DNA from: Cyclospora cayetanensis
Lineage: Eukaryota > Apicomplexa > Conoidasida > Eucoccidiorida > Eimeriidae
Direction of reading: 5' to 3'
Assembly (NCBI RefSeq): GCF_002999335.1
Contig: NW_020312480.1
Span: forward strand, 310,001-374,000
DNA length: 64,000 bases
Shown here piece by piece: positions 1-10,614 of this stretch. The notes beneath the pieces are model-generated. The model searched no databases. It was given only the letters and a program-made list of their open reading frames with translations, and was not told the DNA's origin. The position numbers were made by a program, and so were the translations under genes. Within the stretch, counting starts at the first letter, position 1. Every line of letters begins with the position of its first letter.

Positions 1-550
1 GCTGGACAGCTCTGCTGTACATCGCCAGGCTGAGCACTCCAATCCTTCTATGCCCTTTGGCTCGTTTTGATATGAGGATTCTTTAAAGAATATATTGTGA
101 TCGTAAAGTGCAAGAGCAGCACTCAGTTCTGCGGAGAAAGGAGGATTGGCGGAAAGAAGACTTTTCAGCCGTACATACAGTTTTTTGCTTTTCTTCGGAG
201 GTCACTTATCTCGTCAGTAAGAGGACATCGATCTTTTCTCACAGATATCTTGCGTGGGCTTGGATCTAACGAGACTTGGGAGTCGCGTTCTGCCTCTTGC
301 ATCTTTTGCACGACCGCGTGCAAAAGGGCGGCTTTCTTTTCCTCTTCTGGACCTTTTGCTCAGCCTTCTGGACTGCATCGGAGGCAGGCTTTTCCTTTCC
401 TCTCTCTCCACGGAGGATTTTGTGCGGTGGCACGGAGCATTTCTTTGCATCGTAGTAGCTGCGAGCGAGGAGAGCCCACGGTGCCTAGGGGCCTACGCGG
501 CTCTCTCTCCATACCGCTGTGGAAGCAGCATATCATAGCGCACCACCACA
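1..550. other. Leader region upstream of first gene
   Basis: This stretch precedes the first coding region. It is open in several frames but shows no recognisable domain and no strong splice pair. I read it as promoter and 5' untranslated sequence. The gene's ATG at 551 sits in an ACCACAATGG context, favourable for eukaryotic initiation. Confidence 0.4.
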
Positions 551-1549
551 ATGGAGCTCGCTTATAAGGCATGTGGTGAAGACTTAGCAGCTGTCAGCGA
601 GTGGGGGGAAGACATGTGTGGTGCACCTGCAGTGTCTGTGAACACTGAGCGTCCTCCCAAGCATCAGTTTTGTAATTCTGCTGAGATAGGCGCCCAAAAT
701 TCCGCCTTAGAGAACAAACAGTCTCACGTCCGCCCCATGTCTGCCTCGTATTCTGCCCCAGGCTTTGTTAGGAGCTACTCCATAGCAGATCCATCCAACG
801 AAGCATTTACGGTCTCTCACGAGCTGGACTTTGATGACTGGATGACGACAATTATAGGAACACTGCAGCTCGTAGTTTCATCTGCTGTCATTTTCTTGGG
901 CATATACTTATTGGTGACCTGCCCTGAGATGGCGGAGGAAGCCCCACTTTTGTTCTATTTTGTAGCTTTCTCTCTGTCTGCCGAGCTTGCACTGCTGATG
1001 TTGATTTGTCTGTTAATGATGGCGTTGCGGCTGTTATGCGGACCAGCAAGGTCTGCGTACAGCTCTGCTATCTGCGGCATCTTTCACCGTACCATGGAAG
1101 GCATGATCTACTTCTTATGTGTTGGATTTGGGGGCACCCTGCTAGTACTCTTGGCTACGGGCGATCCTACGGACCCAAGGGTGCGCTATCTGGGGAAGAG
1201 GCAGGAGTTTGTTTGGGCCTTTGTTACCATGGAAGTAGCTCTTTGTCTCCTCTACTGCCTTCAGACTATCCCCACTCTTTATGGTGTATGCAAGTTTGCC
1301 TCTCATAAGATCTTCTTGAAGGTCACAGGAAGGGATGAGCTAGAGTTCCAAAGGGGGGATGTGCCCGTGGCTTATGCCCGCCTTTCAGATTATGATTACT
1401 CCCTACAACACATGAACAATCCTGCTGCTGTTACTCCGCCTGAGGTGTTTATTCAACCCAATGGCCGCTGGAGGGATGCGCAATTCCGTGAGGAAGCTCA
1501 CACGCAGCGCACAGATGCAGAACGCGCACTTCTAGGCAGTGATGTCTGA
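551..1549 (+). CDS. Four-span membrane protein, unknown function
   Basis: A 332-residue protein in one exon; I do not recognise the family. Residues 1-97 form a polar N-terminal region. Four hydrophobic segments follow at about 100-123, 132-163, 184-203 and 220-245. A polar C-terminal tail of about 85 residues contains a tyrosine-rich stretch (YARLSDYDYS). No signal peptide is seen, so the first transmembrane segment probably acts as the signal anchor and both ends would lie on the same side. The start is the first ATG of the frame and has a good initiation context. No catalytic motif is visible. The even number of spans and long soluble ends would fit a tetraspan scaffold or channel-like protein, but that is inference only. 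That the ORF is a real gene is fairly sure from its length and membrane pattern. Confidence 0.75.
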   Translation: MELAYKACGEDLAAVSEWGEDMCGAPAVSVNTERPPKHQFCNSAEIGAQNSALENKQSHVRPMSASYSAPGFVRSYSIADPSNEAFTVSHELDFDDWMTTIIGTLQLVVSSAVIFLGIYLLVTCPEMAEEAPLLFYFVAFSLSAELALLMLICLLMMALRLLCGPARSAYSSAICGIFHRTMEGMIYFLCVGFGGTLLVLLATGDPTDPRVRYLGKRQEFVWAFVTMEVALCLLYCLQTIPTLYGVCKFASHKIFLKVTGRDELEFQRGDVPVAYARLSDYDYSLQHMNNPAAVTPPEVFIQPNGRWRDAQFREEAHTQRTDAERALLGSDV

Positions 1550-3813
1550 ATTTTTAAAAAAACTGTGGACAGCTTGCAGGCAGCTAGCCGGCGCTTCAAT
1601 GACTTGTTTTGACCGATGAATTAGAATGGATTTTGCTTGCGAAATGAGGGCTCCGTGAGGAAGTAGTCCACCCAAAGCCTGTTGTTGAGCTCTTCAGTAC
1701 AATGCATGCTCTTGTGATGCTCCGCTACGTCCTCTGCTAGCGTCAATCCTTCCTAGTATGTGGGCGGACTAACGGCCCTTGCATCAACTCCGCCAATAGC
1801 ATCAAGCTTTACTTGTTTTGGGAGTCATAAATCAATCTTTACGAAACAAGGCAACTGCACCGAACTAGGCAAGGAAAGTGTCTCCACTGTATGCTCTGGA
1901 TATCGAAATGCAACGACTTTGCAGACCCCGTTGACGCCTACTGAAGCCGCAGGGGGTTATCCAGCTGCTGATGATAACCGTGCTGCTGCTCCTGTAGGTA
2001 GAGAATGGGAGCGCAGAGAGACGCCCGAGCCAAAGAGAGCTTGAAGAGGGAACGGTGAGAGAAACAAAGTAAGAGGAAGCTCCAAAAAACAACGCTGCTG
2101 CAGGATTGATGCAGTAGCAGCTCTGCTACTCTCTCCCTTGTGGGTGCCTCCCGCAGAGTGTCGACTCTACGAGTAGCTCCAACGGGTGTGAGATAGTTGC
2201 GTATGCCTAATTACAATATGCTAGCTGACAGAAATGTACATCAAGCCAAATGCCTTCAAGCATATCACTAGGCAGGCCCGTTTGCTCGTTGTTAGCCTAA
2301 CGGCAGATGGCTGCTAGTCGGAGTTCAGCCTCTCTCAATAAATATAAATCCATAAGAGCACGACAAATCATATCCACAGCAAGCCAGTTGGCCTTTTGTG
2401 ACAGCATAACGATAAATACGATGGGTGCCATCCGTGCGGCAGCTCTGCTTGTCAAGCAGGAGTCCTTGTAGCACTGCTACTGCAGCAAAGTCCTGCTGCA
2501 CCCTAATGGGTTTTAAATAATCGTTTGGTGTTCTCAATATTGAGATGCATAAGAAGGCAGCTCCCCCCTTCTACCGCTTTGGAAAACTACCCTTGGGGTT
2601 CTTAAATTGCTTTCCTTGGCCATGGTTTCTGCCCGTAGTAGCGCCGTAAAGACTTGAGCGTGAACGTACCCCTTTTACGCAGCTACCCCTACTTCTGCCT
2701 CTTCTGCATCTGCTGACGTGACAGCCCCTGCTGTGACTGCTGGATGTAGCGTTCATATTGTTAACAGTGCTTGTAGATAGAACGGTGCTATCTACGGCGC
2801 CGGTTCTCCATTTAAGACATCCGCCGTGCTTTTGCTCGGGGCACCACCTTCATTCTCTGAATTTTGGGGTACTTGAGGGTAGCGTTGGGAGCCTTGTGAT
2901 AGTTTGGGGACCGATCTGTGCCTGCATCCGCAAATTACACCAGAGAACCTTCTACCTTCCTCCACAGGTATACAAGGGGTCACCGACTCCTTGTGCTATT
3001 TTTCTCACTTGGGGCCTTTAATGATACAGAAAATGACAGAGAGACGTATGACACAGAAGAGAAGAGTCACAGTGGAGGTCTAAATCTATGCCCTAAAACC
3101 GAGAAAGAGACAGAAGCAGAAGGACAACCCGGAGCATCAACCCGTCCTTCCCTCTAAACCCTTTGTGGTTTCAACAACGTAAATGATTCAGTCAACGAAT
3201 GGAACAGAACAAAAACTTATTAAAAGGCGGTTAATTGTGGATGCGAAGATGCCCATGTGTTGTGTCGTCATACACTGTATATTTCATCATTTCGACTAGC
3301 CCTGCACATTTTGCCTGTATCCCAGTAGTGCATTTTTGGAAAATGGCGTGATCCGCAACACTGGCGCACTACTCGTGAAGCCGTCAGCAATATACTCTAA
3401 GGGGTCTGTTACATGCATAAGAGCCACTATAGAGCAAGTGCCGCCTACCTGCGTGAGGCGGTTTGGCCACTTGTGACGCTGGCCACATCGTAGTTGCGCG
3501 TAGCATCATCGTGTGTGTGGCTGAAGCAAAATGACAACCATACAAGAAAACCGCATTCAGACGGCCAGAGAAAGCTCATGATAGATGCACTTGTGACTCA
3601 CAGAACTCCATATTCATGCAAGCAAAGCGAGTTACACAAGAAAATGGCGTGTATATCTCCTCTGCCGATCGCTGAGGTAGCTGCCCCGTTCACAGAGGCT
3701 GCTGTTTCGTGTTACCAGATGCCTGTGGTTTACATACAGCTGTGAGTACAACACATCATGTTACCCCGCCGTGTGAATCCAGCATTGCGCCCAGCTAATA
3801 AATGCCGCGATTA
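1550..3813. other. Intergenic region
   Basis: About 2.3 kb between convergent genes. Short ORFs occur on both strands, but none has a domain, signal peptide or phase-matched splice sites that I could find. I see no RNA gene. The first part after 1549 is presumably the 3' UTR of the membrane protein gene. Confidence 0.45.
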
Positions 3814-4329
3814 TCAAGAGACAAATAGATAGGAGATACCGCTCTCTTGATTGATGTGAGTGCCTGAGCCCCACCTTGAAGGCGTCCTGGATCTTAGCCC
3901 TGAACAGATGTATCTTTCATTTATCTTGAGCCCGCGGAAGATTGGAGCGAACCCCAGGACAATGCCGAGAAGGAGTCCCACGACTGTGGATGCCACGATC
4001 CCTGCAATACCCATGCTTGGGTAGATAAAAGCTCCAATGACACCGCCACATCCGAGGCCTCCCAGAGCACCTAGCCAGGCTCCCCGACGCCCCACCAGGA
4101 CAGTAGCCACTAACAAGCTCATCAGAGAGCCACCCAAATAAAGGGCCCCGGCCCAGCAAGAAGGAGGAACGAGGCCCCCAACGAGGCCCCCAACAGCCAG
4201 GCCCGTACCCCCTGCCACCAAAAGCCAGTTGCCTCCGCCCCTATAAAAGTTTGAAGCTACCAGGCCCTGAAAAAAATGAACGATTCGAAAGACAGCATGA
4301 GTCGTTTTGGGAGCATAATGCTTACTCAT
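3814..4329 (-). CDS. Small glycine-rich multi-span membrane protein
   Basis: Reads as 171 residues from an ATG at 4329. Residues about 30-130 are almost entirely hydrophobic and glycine-rich, forming three or four closely spaced spans (GGTGLAVGGLVGGL, LGGSLMSLLVATVLVG, GIAGIVASTVVGLLLGIVLG). A strong splice acceptor (run of T then CAG) lies just upstream of codon GGC at 4266, so the body may instead be an internal exon of a larger gene. In that case the first 21 residues would be intron. The C-terminal 30 residues are polar and less protein-like and could be intron read-through. Hydrophobic coding-like segments continue upstream on the same strand to about 5.2 kb. Family not recognised. Confidence 0.5.
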   Translation of the reverse strand: MSKHYAPKTTHAVFRIVHFFQGLVASNFYRGGGNWLLVAGGTGLAVGGLVGGLVPPSCWAGALYLGGSLMSLLVATVLVGRRGAWLGALGGLGCGGVIGAFIYPSMGIAGIVASTVVGLLLGIVLGFAPIFRGLKINERYICSGLRSRTPSRWGSGTHINQESGISYLFVS

Positions 4330-4459
4330 AGAGGCGTAGGCCCAAGAGCTTGGGCCATTCGAGAGAAAGCGGCGGAAACATCAGGCACAAGAAGTTGCCA
4401 AAGACAGCTAATAAGTCTTGCAAAAAATCAGGATTTTCCTACCATTCTTCGCTCTGTGT

Positions 4460-5217
4460 CTATCTGACTTTTGCCTTGGCAACATATATGCACATGCGTC
4501 CCGCCCTCCCCCGCACTTTCCTCTCTTCTCTGCCTGGGCCACAGTGGAGGGAGCTCCTTGCCTGTGAATACAGCGCGGCTGTCATGTAGAAGGCGATGAA
4601 GGTGATGATTGTATAAAAGCAAAACACTAAAATGCTTAGCGTCCAGACGGGCCAGCACGAACAGCTATCCAAACAGACGTCCGAATCCTGCATACGACGC
4701 AAGGCGCAAACATGTGTCCAAGGAATAAAACGACGAATTCAACGATTGAGAAAGATACCCAAGCACACGCATGACCCATAGAAAGGAGGAGAAGGGAATG
4801 AAAGATATGGCTGCGAAAGGAGAACACAGCGCGAGACGACTACAGAAGCAATGAAGCACAGCGCACACACAATAGAGAAAGGGGAAATCACGCTAAATAT
4901 TGTTCCTGCAAAAGAATGCTCAGGCAAGGTGAACGCAACACCCAAACGGATAAAAGCCATATTGTATTCAACAGAAATATCTCAACTACAAACAGTACAC
5001 TAGAGACAATGTGTACACGAGGCAGGAGCAGCAACCACGCGGTATCACACAGGAAGAGGGGAGAATACTGCGAAGAACACGCACACTGCAGGGTAGACCA
5101 CCGTCCTTTCACTGCTCCTATAATTGGCCATGGTGGAAGGGCAACTGTTGCCCCTGTTCTTGCCATTGGCTGCCAGACAGTCCGGCCGCTAAACGGCAAA
5201 GCGGCGTAGGCATATTG
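4460..5217 (-). CDS. Possible upstream exons of a polytopic membrane protein
   Basis: Several hydrophobic stretches typical of membrane helices occur on the minus strand, each next to CAG acceptors or GT donors. Examples are VFFAVFSPLP near 5.1 kb, FSVISPFSIVCALCFIASVVV near 4.88 kb, FSIVEFVVLFLGHMF near 4.75 kb and LSILVFCFYTIITFIAFY near 4.62 kb. They could be exons of one membrane protein, perhaps the same gene as the Gly-rich segment at 3814-4329. I could not find a single set of junctions with consistent phase, so exon limits are unresolved. T-rich intron sequence also translates into hydrophobic residues, which is the main reason for doubt. Confidence 0.25.
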
Positions 5218-5499
5218 CAATGAACGATAAAACGTTTCTGCTGTTGAGGTATACATACATGTGCATTATCGAAAGCGACGCTGCCACAGTTGGTTCAGCA
5301 AGCAAAGGGAAACATGCAGTGACTGGCTGTGCTGCTGTCCAAGAAGAGTTCCTCACATTTATATAAATCACCGCTGTCCGCATACGTGAAGTTGAAACAA
5401 TAATGCCACATGGAAATTGGATAGGAAACGCCGACTGATTTAAGAAAAGGAGTACAGCTGTCGGATGGCTTGGAATGGATGGAAAAGGGCAAAGAGAAG

Positions 5500-6000
5500 C
5501 TAGATGCCACCAAAGGCTACTATTAGGGAGGCACGCAGGCAGAAATGTACGCATTGAAAGCAAATAGAGGTATACACAGAATATAAGTGGAGAACCATTT
5601 TTGAACCGAGGCTATTGACAGTCAAAAGTAGCGAACGTACAGAGTGAACGCCAACATCGTTAATCAGCATGGTGGCACCATCCATGGGTGTACTTTGTGT
5701 GGTTGGCTGTACATCCGCAACCTGGGCAGATGCTGCTGCTGCTGCTGCTGCTGCTGCCTTTGCTGCTTCTGCCGCGGCAGCTGCTGCCTCTGCTGCTGCA
5801 TCTTTGGGCGCTGCTGTTCCTTCATGCGATGCTGCTGGTGCTGCTGCTGGTGCTGGTGCTGGTGCTGGTGCTGGTGCTGGTGCTGGTGCTGCTGCTGGTG
5901 CTGGTGCTGGTGCTGGTGCTGGTGCTGGTGCTGGTGCTGGTGCTGGTGCTGCTGCTGGTGCTGCTGCTGCTGCTGGTGCTGCTGCTGCTGCTGGTGCTGG

Positions 6001-6035
<35 letters not shown>

Positions 6036-6834
6036 CTGCTGGTGCTGGTGCTGCTGCTGGAGTTACTGGTACTGTGGCCGCTGTGGATGGCGTTACCTGT
6101 ACATTCGTTCCCGTAAGAACAGTTGACCCTGCTGGCTGAGGAGAACCCATTGCTGGGGGGAATGTTGAGGCAGCTGGAGTTGCCTCAGGTACTGATGGTC
6201 CTACTGCAGTCGCTGCTGGTGGAGTCGATTGCGATGGTGTTACTGGCTGTATTCCAGGTACTAGCGTTGTCTCTGTTGCTGTAGGAGCTGTAGCAGCTGT
6301 AGATGGGGTAGTTGGGAGGGCAGGCACTGGTGCGGCGGGCGCACCAGGTGCCGCAGCTGGAGGGAAGGCTGGCGTAGTTGCGCCATTTGGTTCCGTTTGT
6401 GCAAAGAGTTCCACTGAGGAAGCCGTCGCTGCTGCTCCTGGCACTGTTTCATTTGGTATAGCTGTTGCCGTTTGTGTGTTCGCTGTTACTCCTGCTGGAA
6501 TGTCGGCACCAATGTCCTGCTGCTGGAGGTGCAAGAATGTAGGTGAGGGCGTCACAAAACCTTTAACGTTCACCCCATACTGTATATTGTGCTGCAACTG
6601 CTGTTGCGGATTTTGAGCGAGATGTGTATGCTGCGAGATGGCCTGAATACGATTAAGGAGATTTAGAGGGGCCCCTGTGGGACCCCCCGCTCCGGTCGAA
6701 GCTCGGTCTGCAATCACTGTAGCAAATTGGGCGTGAATAGATACAAGTAGTATGAAGAGAGTGGTCCACAGCCTCACTGTTGGACTCTGTTGCTGCGCGC
6801 TACTCATCTGCGCATTGCAGGAGCAGAGGCTCAT
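5500..6834 (-). CDS. Secreted Pro/Ala-repeat protein
   Basis: 444 residues. ATGs at 6834 and 6807 are both possible; the second puts a hydrophobic segment (LWTTLFILLVSIHAQFATV) at a signal-peptide-like position, so the product is probably secreted or enters the secretory pathway. Residues about 40-130 are Gln-rich. From about 130 to 260 the chain is Thr/Pro/Ala-rich and would be a good substrate for O-glycosylation. From about 260 to 345 it is nearly pure alternating Pro-Ala and poly-Ala, followed by an Ala/Glu/Lys stretch (AAAEAAKAAAAAA). The last 45 residues (after about 400) change character to hydrophobic/Cys-rich and may be intron read-through rather than true C-terminus. Amino-acid repeats of this kind are common in Eimeria proteins. 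No enzymatic domain is visible; a surface, microneme-like or oocyst-wall role is only a guess. Confidence 0.6.
5725..6062. repeat. GCTGCT/GCTGGT triplet and hexamer repeat
   Basis: Short tandem arrays of GCT triplets near 5733-5756, then a long imperfect GCTGGT/GCTGCT array from about 5837 to 6060. On the minus strand it encodes the poly-Ala and Pro-Ala repeats of the secreted protein. Long open frames on the plus strand here (poly-Gly-Ala, Cys-Trp, Leu-Val) are mirrors of the repeat. Such arrays change length easily by slippage. Confidence 0.9.
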
Positions 6835-9800
6835 ATGCGTGAAACGTATCTAAAGGCGCCTCAGACTGTGGAAGAGGCTGTTGGTCGAGGCAGTATATGT
6901 GTCAGATAGAGCCCTTGGAAGCATCTAGGGTCTCAGGTGAAGAACTTTTCACTGTATTGTTTGCGCATGTTGGGTGGCTGACTGGTCCGTGAGTGGATCG
7001 GTTCTCTACGGCTCACCGGGGCAAGTAATACCTCCTTGAGGGCCTCAGAATGGTCTTAAAACACCATAATCTGCTTGAAAGGAAGCGAAGAAATGGACAA
7101 GACAGAAAAGGGGGGAAATGTAAGAACAACACGCTGGAGGATTGGCACAATGGCACTGCAGGGGGAGTTGAGCCAATGATGCGGCATGGCACAGCCTAAG
7201 GAAAGCTAAAGAGGAGCATATACCCGTGAAAAGAATACGGACAATGAAAAGGATAAAACAGGAAGGACTCACGAACGAACTACAATCGATGCACACGTGG
7301 GCCCCGCGAAACCGCGACGAGTGGATCGGCTCAGTGAATTCCATTCAACAGCAGTAAAAGGCAAACAAGTAGTGGGTTGTTCAGAGCTGTTTTTATATTT
7401 CAAAGATGTTTAGCCATATATATTCCTTATATACCAAGCAATTCCCCAATGAATTACTAGGAATTTGGATGTGCTCTATTAAAGCTGCAACCCCCCTGGG
7501 TGCCCAAACACAGGTTCACTGACCAGCGGCCCGAATGCACAGGTCCTGCAAAACAGCCACAAGTGAGGGTCCGCCCCATAATTAGGGGTCATAATCCGTG
7601 TTTGTGCTTTAATAAGCAACAAGGCCCCAATTTTTGAAGTATGACCGGCATTGGTTGATTGTGAGTATCGTTCTTAACAACTAGCCTCAGCACGCTAGCT
7701 GTGACATGGTAGAGGCAGGTCCCTTCCCTCCTATGGCGAAACACACATTGACTTGAAACTGAAAAGATATATGATGTTTCACGCACCGCTGACACGTGGC
7801 TCCCCCTGCGGCTCTTTGGTGCAGGGTTATGAATCACGCTCCGGGTGCGAGTGGCCCAGGGCGGTATCCACAGGAAACCACATTACCAAAACCTACATAA
7901 AACTGAGTTGAAAGCTATCCACTGCCCACTCGAACCCGCTCTTTACTCTCTCTGGCCTAACCCCTCAGGCCCCCGCATAAACACAGAGGGATGGCTATGC
8001 TCTGTTGTGCTTCTCCCCCTAGAACTCTAAGCCTTCGCAGCTAGTTGCGCAAAGCATCTAGGGCACATGCACACAATTTTGATTCTTGTCATGTTGAGCC
8101 GCATTATTTTGCAAAAAACAAGATGTACGGAAACCCTAGCTAAACAGGCAACGTTTTTCTAGTACTAAGTCAAATACTACCAAAGCAGGAGAAGCTACCG
8201 AAGCATGGCTTAGCTCGTTACGCTAAAGGCTTACAGAGCGAGCTTGCATAGTTTAGGTAGAAGATTCTCGCAGGTGTAAACTGCATGCTTGACAGGTCTA
8301 CGGGCTAAGGGCTGCAGTTTCGAGATAAAGCGGATGCCCGGGGCCAGGAGAGGGGATCATGAGTCTGGCCATTGGCAATATTCTCGTTACTCTAAGGCAA
8401 TACGGTTCTTTCACACACACACAGTTTGTAGCGCACTCTGTCATGACCAAGGCTAGAACGGTATCCATTCACGGCCCATTCAGAAGCGCATAACAAATTT
8501 ACGCAGCGTGTGCTGGCGCCTCTTGCTCATGATAACTCGCCGAGCGCTTATTAAGAATCTCGAGGGCGGGGCTGTGCAAAACGGCAGATTCTCCACAAGG
8601 TACAGTAAGCACTATCGCTTTTTTGCCATTACGGAGTACGATAGAATGTGTCTATACTTCGTCTAAGTTCTCCATACGGTGACACGTTTCTCCAGACTCA
8701 AAGCAGAACTATGTTTTTCATAAAGCCTTATCCTTTCCTATCTACGACCCTCAGAGTTCTCGAGATGAGGGGAGAGGGGGGCAACGAAGGTGCGCATAGC
8801 TGCATCCTTCAAGCATTCGTAGCGTTACAGCTTGTTGTACATAACATCTACTGCGTGCGGCACTACACGGCACCTTCAAGTATCGAGCTGCAAAAACTAC
8901 TCAATAACACGAACATACATGCCACTTAGAGGGCCTGATACCAATTTTCACCGAGTACAAAGATGCGTGGCTCAGCCCCGTGCATCGTCTTCACTCTCCC
9001 ATCTTCCGTTCCTGACCGTCAAGACTCAGTGCGTGCAGGAACTGAGAAGAGTTCCCTATTTTTCATCGCCCACCCATTAAGCAAGAACTTGGATATCTAA
9101 TATACAAGGCAGATTCGGGCAAGAAGGTGATTCTTGGTGTTACGCAAATATGCAGGTGAACAGCGGGTCTAAGATTGCACTACTATATTGTTTACCCTCT
9201 GGGCAAAAAAGAAAAACTTAAGGTCAAGTGGCTGTTAGCTGGTCCGCATAAATTCAATAGTGCTATTTCTACACTCTGTCTGTTTGCCTTAGGGTAATTC
9301 TCAGCGGACATGTTATGGTCAACGTCTAGGCGGGTCGTGAATAACGCTCTAATAACGAGCTAGTGATTCTAGGATCTCCGTCCACAGAGATATTTCTGGG
9401 ATTCTCTAATACCTATAGACATGCATGAAGGATAGTTGGGCGATGCTTTGATTCACGACAGGACTGGGGCAGGAACGAAAAGGGCATATTCGATGTGTCG
9501 GGCGACAACGATGTACATGCTATCCTAATCCTTGGACTAATCTGATAGGGAAGTTCGTTGGTGGAATGCCAGAGGTCAAGTCTCCTCAGGATTTTGAAAG
9601 CTTTGGAAAAATCCTGGAGCCAAGATAATTGCGGGGTTTTAGCTGCTGACAGTCTGTTGAAAATAAGTCACACTTCGCTGCAGCAGAAAGCGAACCAAGT
9701 CATCAAAAAGACCGCAAAAGCTGTACGACTGTAGTGGTGTGCTCACCGTAGCCTGAAAGAGCATTAAAATTCTGCTTTGCGCAAAGCCTAGCGAAGTAGG

Positions 9801-10147
9801 GGTGTACAAATGACCGAGTCCCCGTCGTCTGTTACAGCACAGAGGCCCTTCGTCAACGTCTTAGTGCCTCACCCTTCTGCAGTTGTGGATTTTGTCGACA
9901 GTAGCATTAATATTAGCTGTTGAAAAGCAGTGAAGACACATAATCACGCAGGGCTAGAACCGGCGGAACTTTTAAGGGCTGCTGATGCGTCTCCTTGTTC
10001 CTGCATCAGCCTCCCCTTTATGGGTCACACACTACGTTTTCTAAAGTATATGAGTCGAAAACATAGATTTTCGTGCAGATTCTAGCCGCAACAAGATGCT
10101 GGAACGTAGAACTTAGCAACTTTCTTGCTGGTGCATGGAGGTAAATT

Positions 10148-10614
10148 CTATGCCTTGATTGCTTCAAATTTTGCTTGATCTGATCCAATTCCTGCACCGA
10201 AACACAGAATTTCGAAAACAGTTGTTCTCATAAAACAATCACCAGGGTCTCCTCGAGTACCATTTGTTCCAGTAATAGCTAGAGCGCAATGCCCTAGAAA
10301 GTGTAGGCGCAATTCGAGCTTTGGATAAAAGTCTAAGAGGTCGTCCATGAAGTGATCCGATCACCCCCACCTAATAGGATTCTAAAATTTTAATCAATGT
10401 GCTGTCACAGCTCAGCGGACGCATCAGAAAGTCTAAAACGGAATGCAGCTATGCTCGAGTTTCCGTGTGCTAGTGTAGAATACGGTTCCTCTGTCATGCG
10501 TGATTGGGGGGGTTCATATGAAGGCATCTGCGGATTCAACGGTCGAGCACAGTGTTTACCGTGTGTATTGTCAGGTGTTCCGATAATGTGAGGCATCAGA
10601 AGGTTCTGCTTCAT
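10148..10614 (-). CDS. Coding-like ORFs, unknown; possible exon or gene remnant
   Basis: Two adjacent minus-strand frames have balanced, protein-like composition. One runs from an ATG at 10348 to a stop at 10148 (66 residues, containing HCALAITGTNGTRGDPGDCF). The other ends at 10405 (with MTEEPYSTLAHGNSSIAAFR). A TAG acceptor lies between them but phases do not join cleanly. I recognise no family. They could be exons of a small gene, a decayed gene, or chance. Confidence 0.2.

Noticed and set aside
97..567. 156-codon plus-strand ORF before the first gene
   Set aside because: It does not begin with ATG, has no domain, and overlaps a second frame equally open; best read as 5' leader of the gene at 551.
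5644..6139. Three long plus-strand frames (poly-Cys/Trp, poly-Gly-Ala, poly-Leu-Val) over the repeat
   Set aside because: They are the mirror of the minus-strand Pro-Ala array; a triplet repeat without stops opens all frames. The minus frame alone has a signal peptide and non-repeat flanks.
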